A stretch of 8,176 nucleotides of DNA, taken from the NCBI GenBank assembly GCA_025936205.1, contig JAICTU010000422.1, forward strand, positions 1 to 8,176, given 5' to 3'. The notes below the pieces were generated by a model. It saw only the letters and a list, made by a program, of their open reading frames with translations, was not told where the DNA came from and made no database searches. This DNA comes from Polyangiaceae bacterium (lineage in GTDB: Bacteria > Myxococcota > Polyangia > Polyangiales > Polyangiaceae). This document shows, in pieces, positions 1-5,702 of the stretch (its first letter is position 1; each line of letters begins with the position of its first letter). The translations under genes were made by a program, and so were the position numbers.

Positions 1-107
1 ATTGGCTGCCGGCGAATTGGCTGCCGGCGAATTGGCTGCCGGCGAATTGGCTGCCGGCGAATTGGCTGCCGGCGAATTGGCTGCCGGCGAATTGGCTGCC
101 GGCGAAT
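1..107. repeat. 15-bp tandem repeat, seven exact copies, continuing past the left edge
   Basis: The unit attggctgccggcga is repeated seven times without a mismatch from base 1 to 105, followed by two bases of an eighth copy. The period is a multiple of three. On the minus strand it is in frame with the lipoprotein and encodes SPAAN in every copy. The absence of even synonymous differences points to recent expansion by slippage or unequal exchange. Total copy number is unknown because the array is cut by the window edge. Confidence 0.95.
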
Positions 108-207
108 CGTCCCCGGACGCGGGCGGTGTGGCTGCCGTACGATTGTCACCGCTGGAACACGCCAGCACCGCGCCCAGACCCGCCGTGAAGATAAAAAGCT
201 TGCTCAT
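1..207 (-). CDS. Small repeat-bearing lipoprotein, N-terminal part (3' end outside the window)
   Basis: The frame opens at ATG 207 and stays open for 69 codons to the window edge, so the stop codon is not seen. It begins MSKLFIFTAGLGAVLACSSG: one lysine, a hydrophobic stretch, then a lipobox (AVLAC) with the acceptor cysteine at residue 17. This predicts cleavage by signal peptidase II and lipid anchoring. Ser at +2 rather than Asp suggests the outer membrane under the E. coli sorting rule, which may not hold here. Residues 18-34 are a short polar linker. From residue 35 the protein is seven perfect SPAAN pentapeptides, a flexible Pro/Ala-rich spacer. A GGAG-containing purine-rich Shine-Dalgarno lies just upstream (211-218 on the complement). 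No catalytic domain is visible, so the function is unknown; any folded domain would lie beyond the left edge. It lies 126 bp downstream of the SDR gene on the same strand, so it could share that transcript or have its own promoter. Confidence 0.75.
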   Translation of the reverse strand, partial: MSKLFIFTAGLGAVLACSSGDNRTAATPPASGDDSPAANSPAANSPAANSPAANSPAANSPAANSPAAN

Positions 208-210
208 GAG

Positions 211-237
211 CCTCTCCCGGAGCCTCATCCGGGCTCC
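211..237 (-). promoter_or_regulatory. Lipoprotein leader: Shine-Dalgarno with two overlapping hairpins
   Basis: On the minus strand the lipoprotein leader carries the purine-rich ribosome site GGGAGAGG (218-211), three bases from the ATG. Two mutually exclusive 6-bp perfect inverted repeats sit here. One pairs 219-224 with 232-237 (GGAGCC/GGCTCC) and leaves the ribosome site free. The other pairs 216-221 with 228-233 (CCCGGA/TCCGGG) and takes in the first bases of that site. Short GC-rich inverted repeats are common by chance at this base composition, so regulation is only a possibility. The rest of the 208-333 gap shows no gene, no clear terminator and no recognisable promoter. Confidence 0.3.
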
Positions 238-333
238 AGCGCAAGCTAGCGCGACCCGTGGCATGCCCACAAGCCTCGGTCCGCCGGCACTCGCGGGATG
301 CCCCGAGCACGAAGGCCGCCGGCCCGGCAACGG

Positions 334-1104
334 CTACAGCTGCATCCCGCCCGAAGCCTCGATGCGCTGCCCCGTGATCCAGTGATTTTCCGGCGCCAGC
401 AGCAACGCCACAGCGCCGCCGATATCGTCGGGAAGACCGACCCGCCCGAGCGCCGTCTGGGCAGCGATGTGCTGGTTGACTCCGGCGTTGTCGCGTACCA
501 GCCCGCCATTGAAATCCGTGGCGATCGCGCCCGGTGCGAGCGTGTTGACCGAGATCTTGCGCGGCCCGAGCTCTTTCGCCAGGTAGCGCGTGAGCACTTC
601 GACGCCGCCCTTCATGATGGCGTAGACCGCGGAGCCCGGAAAAGTGAAGCGCGCGAGCCCGCTGGAGATGTTCACGATCCGCCCGCCATCCGCCAGCAGC
701 GGTACGAGCTTCTGCGTCAAGAAGAACACTCCTTTCAGATGCACGTTCGCCATCTCGTCGAACTGCGCCTCCGTCGTCTCCAGGAACGACACCCGCGCCC
801 CCATGCCGGCGTTGTTGACCAGAAAGTCGAAGCTGTCGCGCTGCCAGCGCTGCTTCAGCTCGGCGCGCACGCGCTCCGCAAACGCCGCGAAGCTGGCGCT
901 CTGCGCCACGTCCAGCTCCAGCGCGACTGCCTTGCGTCCGTGTTCGGCGATGGCCTGTACGACCTCATTCGCCTCGCGTGCGCCCGAGCGGTAGGTGATG
1001 ATGCTGTCGACGCCGCGCTCGGCGAGCTGCAGGGCCATGCTCTTGCCCAGGCCGCGGCTGCCGCCGGTGATGATCGCAATCGAAGAACGCTGTTCGGGAT
1101 TCAT
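334..1104 (-). CDS. Classical short-chain dehydrogenase/reductase (SDR), NAD(P)-dependent
   Basis: A 256-residue protein of typical classical SDR length that catalyses NAD(P)(H)-dependent oxidation or reduction of an alcohol/carbonyl in the cytoplasm; the substrate cannot be read from sequence. The Rossmann cofactor loop is TGGSRGLG (residues 13-20). Asp65 matches the adenine-contacting position, NNAG is at 97-100, and the catalytic residues are Ser148, Tyr161 and Lys165 (YAIMK). Arg17 and Arg39 favour NADP(H) over NAD(H). The fourth tetrad position, usually Asn, appears to be His122 in NVHLKGVFF; from memory this occurs across a whole SDR branch, so it is not taken as a defect. The PG motif is at 191-192 and the C-terminus ends in the usual SGG-type sequence. 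ATG 1104 is supported by a strong AGGAGGA ribosome site. The gene diverges from a LysR regulator, a common SDR/regulator pairing, and is probably controlled by it. Confidence 0.93.
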   Translation of the reverse strand: MNPEQRSSIAIITGGSRGLGKSMALQLAERGVDSIITYRSGAREANEVVQAIAEHGRKAVALELDVAQSASFAAFAERVRAELKQRWQRDSFDFLVNNAGMGARVSFLETTEAQFDEMANVHLKGVFFLTQKLVPLLADGGRIVNISSGLARFTFPGSAVYAIMKGGVEVLTRYLAKELGPRKISVNTLAPGAIATDFNGGLVRDNAGVNQHIAAQTALGRVGLPDDIGGAVALLLAPENHWITGQRIEASGGMQL

Positions 1105-1110
1105 GTCGTC

Positions 1111-1130
1111 TCCTCCTGCAGCTCAGTCTA
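1111..1130 (-). promoter_or_regulatory. SDR ribosome site and candidate -10 element
   Basis: AGGAGGA on the complement of 1111-1117 is a near-ideal Shine-Dalgarno six bases from the SDR start and fixes ATG 1104. A weak -10-like TAGACT (complement of 1125-1130) lies just upstream with no good -35 partner, as expected for an activator-dependent promoter. A start site near 1118 would place the palindrome centre (1182) at about -64. That is close to the -65 position typical of LysR-family recognition sites. The ribosome site is solid; the -10 is conjecture. Confidence 0.4.
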
Positions 1131-1167
1131 GGGCCCGCTGCCGCCTGGACCAGCCCCGCCTCCTTGA

Positions 1168-1196
1168 CAGACTGTTTCGAAAATCGAAACAGTCTG
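1168..1196. promoter_or_regulatory. Perfect inverted repeat, probable LysR-family operator
   Basis: Arms CAGACTGTTTCGA (1168-1180) and TCGAAACAGTCTG (1184-1196) are exact reverse complements separated by AAA. The core contains the LysR-type T-N11-A pattern with palindromic ends (TTC...GAA). The element sits between the SDR and LysR genes and stops four bases before the LysR start codon. A -35-like TTGACA (1164-1169) overlaps its left end on the plus strand. The likely role is binding of the LysR dimer or tetramer to repress its own gene and activate the SDR promoter. A 13-bp perfect arm pair in an otherwise GC-rich region is very unlikely by chance. Confidence 0.8.
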
Positions 1197-1200
1197 CCCA

Positions 1201-2094
1201 ATGGAGATCGATGCAATTCGCGTCTTCGTGCGCGTGGCAGAGCTGGGCAGCTTCACGCGAGCCAGCGAGCAGCTCGGCCTGTCCAAGGCGCGCGCTTCGC
1301 TCCGCATTCAGGGGCTCGAGGCCGAGCTGGGCTGCCGCCTGCTGCTGCGCTCCACTCGCGCCGTGCGCCTGAGCGAGGATGGCGAGCAGTTCCTGCCGCG
1401 GGCCAAGCGCCTGGTGCTCGACGCGGACGAGCTGGCCAGCATGTTCCGTGCACCCAGCACGCTGCGCGGACGCGTACGGCTCGATCTACCGATCGGCTTC
1501 GCGTGCGAGCATGTCATCCCGCGCCTGCCCGAGTTTCTGGCGGCACATCCCCAGATCGAGCTCCTGGTCAGCACCACCGATCGACGCGTCGATCTGGTGC
1601 GCGAAGGCTTCGATTGCGTGCTGCGCGTCGGCAAGCTCTCCGACTCGGGGCTGATCGCCCGCAAGCTCGGCGTGCTGCCGATGGTCAACTGCGCGAGCCC
1701 CGGCTATCTCGCGAAGCACGGCACGCCGGCGGCGCTCGCCGATCTGGAGCGGCACTGGATGGTCGGCTACTCGCCGCTGCTCGGCGGCGCTCCGCCCAGC
1801 TTCGAGTATCCGGACGGCAAGAGCTTTCGCGAGCTGCCCATGCGCAGTCTGATCAGCGTCAACGGCACGGACGCGTATCGCGCCGCGTGCGTCGCCGGCC
1901 TGGGCATCATTCAAGTGCCTCGCATCGGCGCGCGCGCCGGCCTCGCCTCCGGAGAGCTGGTCGAGATTCTGCCCGAGCTCCAGTGCGAGCGCATGCCCGT
2001 GTCACTCGTCCAGGGGCACCCTGCCAAGGCGCGCGAGCCCGTGCGCGCGTTGATGAACTGGCTCGCGCGCTTGCTCGTACCGCACGTGCGTTGA
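1201..2094 (+). CDS. LysR-family transcriptional regulator (CrgA/AphB-like branch)
   Basis: A 297-residue protein of standard LysR length. Residues 1-60 form the winged helix-turn-helix: MEIDAIRVFVRVAELGSFTR, the recognition region around LGLSKARASLRIQGLE (26-40), and the wing ending near LSEDG. A linker helix covers roughly 63-88. The effector-binding domain runs from about 90 to 295 and includes FDCVLRVGKLSDSGLIARKLG, the pattern of the CrgA/AphB branch. The inducer is unknown. The ATG at 1201 is well placed because the family's N-terminal motif starts at once. There is no recognisable Shine-Dalgarno in front of it, since the palindrome occupies that space; translation may be leaderless or inefficient. 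It diverges from the SDR gene, its probable target. Its 3' end faces the OmpA-like gene. Confidence 0.94.
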   Translation: MEIDAIRVFVRVAELGSFTRASEQLGLSKARASLRIQGLEAELGCRLLLRSTRAVRLSEDGEQFLPRAKRLVLDADELASMFRAPSTLRGRVRLDLPIGFACEHVIPRLPEFLAAHPQIELLVSTTDRRVDLVREGFDCVLRVGKLSDSGLIARKLGVLPMVNCASPGYLAKHGTPAALADLERHWMVGYSPLLGGAPPSFEYPDGKSFRELPMRSLISVNGTDAYRAACVAGLGIIQVPRIGARAGLASGELVEILPELQCERMPVSLVQGHPAKAREPVRALMNWLARLLVPHVR

Positions 2095-2128
2095 GGCTGG
2101 AGTTCAGGGCATGCCCGCAGAACGCCGG

Positions 2129-2151
2129 CGGGCCCGGCCTCGCCGAGCCCG
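2129..2151. terminator. GC-rich hairpin between convergent genes
   Basis: Arms CGGGC-c-CGGC (2129-2138) and GCCG-a-GCCCG (2142-2151) can form a nine-pair stem with one mismatch and a 3-base loop. It sits in the 99-bp space between the stop of the LysR gene and the stop of the OmpA-like gene on the opposite strand. A perfect 10-bp palindrome GGGCATGCCC (2107-2116) precedes it. Neither strand shows a T-run, so this is not a canonical intrinsic terminator; it may act as a bidirectional end-stabilising or Rho-assisted site. Confidence 0.35.
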
Positions 2152-2193
2152 CTTCGCAGCTGCTTCACGCGCGCCCGAGCTCGCGTCGGCGCT

Positions 2194-4677
2194 TCAGAGC
2201 TTCGGCGGCTCCAGTTTCGGCACGTTCACCGGCTTCGGCGCTTCCAGGCCCTTGCCGGGATCCAGCGACTTCGCCGGGTCGATCGGCTTGGCGGCGCCAC
2301 CGCCCTCCAGCTTGAAGGTGATGCGCTCGTTCTTGCGGCGCGCCGTTTCGCTGTCCGCGGGCACCAGCGGCTCGCCGCCGCCGAGACCGCGCGCGGTCAA
2401 CCGCGCCGCAGCGACGCCGTGCAGCACCAGAGCATCGCGCACGGCGTTCGCGCGCTCCGTGCTGAGCGTCATCCCGGAGGGACCGGCGTCCGCGGTGTGA
2501 CTCTGCACCTCGATGCGCCCGATCTCTGGATGCGCCTCGATGAACGGCGCCAGCTCCTGCACCGCGATCAGCGCCTCGCGCGAGAGCTTGGCGGAGCCCT
2601 CTGCGAACGTGATCGGCGTCACCAGGTCCAGCTGACCCTTGCCGACACGCACGGCCGGCTTGGTCGGCACGGGAGCGAGCACGAAGCGTTGGTCGAGCTC
2701 TTGCAGCGGCTCCACCCCGAGCTTGGTCACGCTCTTCAGGTAACCGGGAGCCTGGATGGTGATGATCGTCGAACCTGGTGGCACGTTCTCGAAGCGGAAG
2801 GCTCCGACCTCGTCCACCTGCAGTTCCAGCTCGCGCCCGAGCACGTCGGTGATCCGCACCGAGGCGCCGCCGATGGCCTCGCCGCTGACGTTATCCGTCA
2901 CGCGACCATTGATATTGCTCACCTTGGGCGTGGGCTCGAGCGCACAGGTCACTGGCGTCACGCCGGGCAGCGGATCCGCCGCTGCGGCAACCGGACTGGA
3001 GGCGAGCCCGCGCCCGCTTCCCGGTGCCACGGCTTCCGGCGCAAACGCAGCGGGGCCGGGCGCAGCACCGCTCGCCGGCGCTGCTCCGGGTGCAACAGGC
3101 GAAGCAGGCGAGCCGGGCTCGCCCGTGGCGCTCACGTCCACGCTGCAGGTGCTCTCCTTGTAGCCCGGCGCCGTGATGCGGAAGGTATATCGGCCTGGTT
3201 CCAGCGGCCCGGTGACGAAGCGCCCCTCGCTGGTCGTGATCAAGCCCGTGAGGTCGCGTCCGTCGAAGTGGATCAGCGCGTCGGCGATGGCGTTGTTGGT
3301 GTCCTTCTCGATCACCAGACCGTGCACGGAAAGCTCGGCTGCTTGCGGGGCAGCCGCCGCGGGCGCGGCGATCTGCTGGATCTCCACCTTGGGGTGCGTG
3401 TCTCCCGCGTAGCTGAGCCCGAACCAGACCGTCCACGGCACCTCCGGCGCGACCTCCACCAGGAAGTCGCTGGCGGCCCCCGTCGCGAGATCCATGGCGC
3501 CCGTCAGCCCCAGCCCTTCGGGCCACCACGAAGCCGCTTGCCACGGCAACACGCGCAGACCCGCGCTCAAGCGCGACGGCGTGGTCGAGAACTTGGCGCG
3601 ATCGCGCAGACAGCTGTCGCCCACCAGGTTGGTCTCGCGCTGGCAGGTATAGCCCTGACGGTTGGCAGGGATATCGATGCTCCACTCCAGGAACGGGCGC
3701 GCCGTGTTGAACGTACCTTCTGCGCCCAGACCGAACTGCAGAAAGTCGACGCGGTTGATATCGAGCGCAAAGCGCTCGATGCGATCCACCGTTCGCTGCT
3801 GCTGACTCTCGAAATCTCTGACGAGATTTCCGGAGTTGTCGAAGTAGTACGCAAAATTCACGTGAGCGCGCAGCGGGATCGGATCCTCCGCGCGGCGCGA
3901 GAAGTCGGCCGTGCCGAGCGCACGGATGCCCATGTTGATCGAGTCGATGCCCGAGATGCCCACCTGACCGCTGCCGGTCGAGAACCCCAGATCGAGCGCG
4001 CCGCCCGCGCTGAAGATCTGACCGTGCTCCGTCGGCGTGAACAGCTTCACACCCAGATTCCAATCGCCCACGACCTGCTTCAGTTGATCGACGGGGCGAT
4101 TGGTCGAAGTGCTGTGCGAGAACACGCCCGCGTAGGCTTCGAGGTAGTCGGTCAGACTCGCCGACAAGAACAGGTCCGCGGAGACGCGGCTGATGTCATC
4201 GCTCAGATCGGCGCCCTGCCCGTTGCTGGGGCAAGACGGACACAGAAACCCGTTGCCGCTGTAGAAGCCGGTGAGCAATGAGAAGCGGAAGGTGCCGGGC
4301 GCGCCCGAATCGGCGCTCAGCACCCGCATCAGGCCGGTGGCACCCAGCAAGCCGCTGGTGAGCGAGAGCGAACGCTCGCGCTCCTCGGGCGTGCGCTGCG
4401 CTTTCTCGCTGCTGTCCGCGGGCTTCGCAGGCGCGGTCTCGCTGCCTTCCTCGTCAGGTGGTTGCGCAGCTTCCGTCTCCGCCCACTCCGGGGGCTCCGC
4501 CAGAGGCGCGGCGGCAGCGCCGGGCGCAGCTGCGGGCGGCGGGGCATCCGTGGCGGCACCCGGTGGCGGATCGGCAGCGGCCTTGGGCGGGGGATCCAGG
4601 CCCTGTGCACCAACGGGGAATGCCAGGGTGAGCGTGGAGCAACCGACCAGTCTCGAAAGCCACCGGGACAACGTCAT
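2194..4677 (-). CDS. Outer-membrane barrel protein with two carboxypeptidase-regulatory-like domains and a C-terminal OmpA domain
   Basis: The protein has 827 residues. Residues 1-24 look like a Sec signal peptide (Arg in the n-region, hydrophobic core, VGA before Gln25). Residues 25-100 are a Pro/Ala/Glu-rich linker. Residues ~105-430 have the alternating aromatic/Gly pattern of an outer-membrane beta-barrel, with a CPSC pair (146-149) and Cys345/Cys356 as possible disulphides. Two carboxypeptidase-regulatory-like beta domains follow at ~450-515 and ~588-668. Each has the EGRF/GAFRF...PG...ITAPGY/IQAPGY pattern, and a Pro/Ala/Gly linker (516-580) separates them. Residues ~680-790 are an OmpA-type peptidoglycan-binding domain (VQSHTADAG, LSTERANAV, RKNERI), followed by a Lys/Pro tail (797-827). 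The likely role is to link outer membrane and peptidoglycan, perhaps as a pore. The usual ligand-binding Asp of HTD is Ala729, with Asp730 next to it. ATG 4677 precedes the signal peptide directly but lacks an obvious ribosome site. LVGC at 10-13 is not a credible lipobox because Arg5 and Arg9 interrupt the core. Confidence 0.88.
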   Translation of the reverse strand: MTLSRWLSRLVGCSTLTLAFPVGAQGLDPPPKAAADPPPGAATDAPPPAAAPGAAAAPLAEPPEWAETEAAQPPDEEGSETAPAKPADSSEKAQRTPEERERSLSLTSGLLGATGLMRVLSADSGAPGTFRFSLLTGFYSGNGFLCPSCPSNGQGADLSDDISRVSADLFLSASLTDYLEAYAGVFSHSTSTNRPVDQLKQVVGDWNLGVKLFTPTEHGQIFSAGGALDLGFSTGSGQVGISGIDSINMGIRALGTADFSRRAEDPIPLRAHVNFAYYFDNSGNLVRDFESQQQRTVDRIERFALDINRVDFLQFGLGAEGTFNTARPFLEWSIDIPANRQGYTCQRETNLVGDSCLRDRAKFSTTPSRLSAGLRVLPWQAASWWPEGLGLTGAMDLATGAASDFLVEVAPEVPWTVWFGLSYAGDTHPKVEIQQIAAPAAAAPQAAELSVHGLVIEKDTNNAIADALIHFDGRDLTGLITTSEGRFVTGPLEPGRYTFRITAPGYKESTCSVDVSATGEPGSPASPVAPGAAPASGAAPGPAAFAPEAVAPGSGRGLASSPVAAAADPLPGVTPVTCALEPTPKVSNINGRVTDNVSGEAIGGASVRITDVLGRELELQVDEVGAFRFENVPPGSTIITIQAPGYLKSVTKLGVEPLQELDQRFVLAPVPTKPAVRVGKGQLDLVTPITFAEGSAKLSREALIAVQELAPFIEAHPEIGRIEVQSHTADAGPSGMTLSTERANAVRDALVLHGVAAARLTARGLGGGEPLVPADSETARRKNERITFKLEGGGAAKPIDPAKSLDPGKGLEAPKPVNVPKLEPPKL

Positions 4678-4717
4678 CTAACCGCGCAGTGTTATTGCTC
4701 GGCCGAACCTCTGCAAG

Positions 4718-4747
4718 TTGCTCGAGGGAACTCCGGCTCGTTATGCT
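4718..4747 (+). promoter_or_regulatory. Candidate promoter of the ABC ATPase gene
   Basis: TTGCTC (4718-4723) and TATGCT (4742-4747) are separated by 18 bp in the 79-bp space between the divergent OmpA-like and ABC genes. Each is a weak match to the sigma-70 hexamers. The implied start site near 4754 would nearly coincide with the proposed GTG start at 4757, giving a leaderless or near-leaderless mRNA. No comparably placed pair was found for the OmpA-like gene on the other strand. Confidence 0.22.
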
Positions 4748-4756
4748 GACTGCAAA

Positions 4757-5689
4757 GTGGCCGAACCCCTTATTCAAGTCGAAGGTTTGCGCAAAACCTA
4801 TCGGCAGGGCTTTTGGATGCGGCGCGTGGAAGCGGTGCGAGGCATCAGCTTTCAGGTCACCCCGGGCGAAGCTTTTGGCTTCCTGGGCCCGAACGGCGCC
4901 GGCAAGACCACCACGATCAAGATCTTGATGGGGTTGATGCGTCCCACCGGGGGACGCGTGCAGCTCTTCGGAATGCCCGTTCCGCACCGGCGCAGTCGCG
5001 AAAAGGTCGGGTTCATGCCGGAGAACCCGTATGTTTACCCGTACTTGACGCCATGGGAATTCGTGGAGGCCTGCGCGCGTCTCTCTGGATTGCGCGGAAA
5101 AGTGCTGCGCGATCGGGTGCAGCGCGTGCTGGAACAGACGGGCATCGCCTACGCCGCCACGCGCCAGGTGCGCCGCCTGTCCAAAGGCATGCTGCAACGC
5201 ACCGGGCTCGCGGCCGCACTGGTCGCGGATCCCGAGCTGCTCGTGCTCGACGAACCCATGAGCGGCCTCGATCCGACGGGGCGCAAAGAGGTGCGCGACT
5301 TGATCCTCGACGAGCGCCGGCGGGGTCGTACGATCTTTTTCTCCACCCACATTCTCTCCGACGTCCCTCAGCTTTGCGATCACGTCGCCATTCTGCAAAA
5401 AGGGCAGACGGTGCTCGCGGGGCGCCTGGAAGACCTGCTCACGGGGCAGGTACAGCGCACCGATGTAGCACTCGCGGGCGAGGCCGCGGACTTTCGCGCC
5501 GAGTGGGAGCGCCGGGGCCTGCCGGCTCGCGCCGAAAAGGGCTGTCTGGTGCTGGAGGTGCCGCCACAGGTCGCGGTCGCCGAAGTGCTGAAAGACGTGC
5601 TCTCGCGTCGCCTGGAGGTGCTGGAAGTCGCGCCGCGCTACCAGACGCTGGAAGAGCTCTTTGTGAGCAAGGCCCAAGCGGGCGACTGA
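4757..5689 (+). CDS. ABC transporter ATP-binding protein (NatA/CcmA-like exporter type), no adjacent permease
   Basis: A 310-residue protein counted from GTG 4757. It is the nucleotide-binding subunit that would power an ABC exporter from the cytoplasmic face of the inner membrane. Walker A GPNGAGKTT is at 44-52, the signature LSKGMLQR at 141-148, Walker B LLVLDE at 161-166 with the catalytic Glu, the D-loop SGLDP after it, and the H-loop His198 in STH. The Q-loop region reads MPEN (87-90), with Glu where many ABC proteins have Gln; this is usual for the NatA-like group. Residues ~235-300 form the small C-terminal domain of that group, ending YQTLEELFVSKA. The frame extends upstream to a TTG at 4718, but those 13 codons do not resemble the family. 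VAEPLIQVEGLRKTY is the expected N-terminus, so GTG is preferred. The neighbours on both sides run on the other strand, so the membrane partner must be encoded elsewhere. The substrate is unknown. Confidence 0.92.
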   Translation: MAEPLIQVEGLRKTYRQGFWMRRVEAVRGISFQVTPGEAFGFLGPNGAGKTTTIKILMGLMRPTGGRVQLFGMPVPHRRSREKVGFMPENPYVYPYLTPWEFVEACARLSGLRGKVLRDRVQRVLEQTGIAYAATRQVRRLSKGMLQRTGLAAALVADPELLVLDEPMSGLDPTGRKEVRDLILDERRRGRTIFFSTHILSDVPQLCDHVAILQKGQTVLAGRLEDLLTGQVQRTDVALAGEAADFRAEWERRGLPARAEKGCLVLEVPPQVAVAEVLKDVLSRRLEVLEVAPRYQTLEELFVSKAQAGD

Positions 5690-5702
5690 GCAGGGATCAC
5701 CC

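Noticed and set aside
1..107. The tandem array as a CRISPR or origin iteron cluster
   Set aside because: There are no spacers, the unit is contiguous, and it is in frame with a lipoprotein; coding low-complexity sequence explains it.
2..385. Plus-strand open frame with AAGEL repeats, superficially like a pentapeptide-repeat protein
   Set aside because: It is the antisense reading of the lipoprotein repeat. It lacks a ribosome site and loses any pattern after base 107, whereas the minus strand has a signal peptide and lipobox.
736..741. His122 in place of the usual SDR tetrad Asn as evidence of an inactive enzyme
   Set aside because: The NVHLKGVFF/NIHFKGVFF pattern is, as far as I recall, shared by a large active-looking SDR branch, and Ser148, Tyr161 and Lys165 are intact.
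1164..2315. 383-codon plus-strand frame over the LysR gene
   Set aside because: It is an Arg-rich frame-shifted shadow; the LysR frame has the helix-turn-helix and effector domain.
2419..4281. 620-codon open frame antisense to the OmpA-like gene
   Set aside because: It is rich in Arg/His/Ala without any domain, as expected for the complement of GC-rich coding DNA; the minus-strand frame has clear domains in order.
4639..4677. LVGC near the start of the OmpA-like protein as a lipobox
   Set aside because: Arg5 and Arg9 interrupt the hydrophobic stretch before Cys13, while a normal signal peptidase I site (VGA before Gln25) follows a continuous hydrophobic core.
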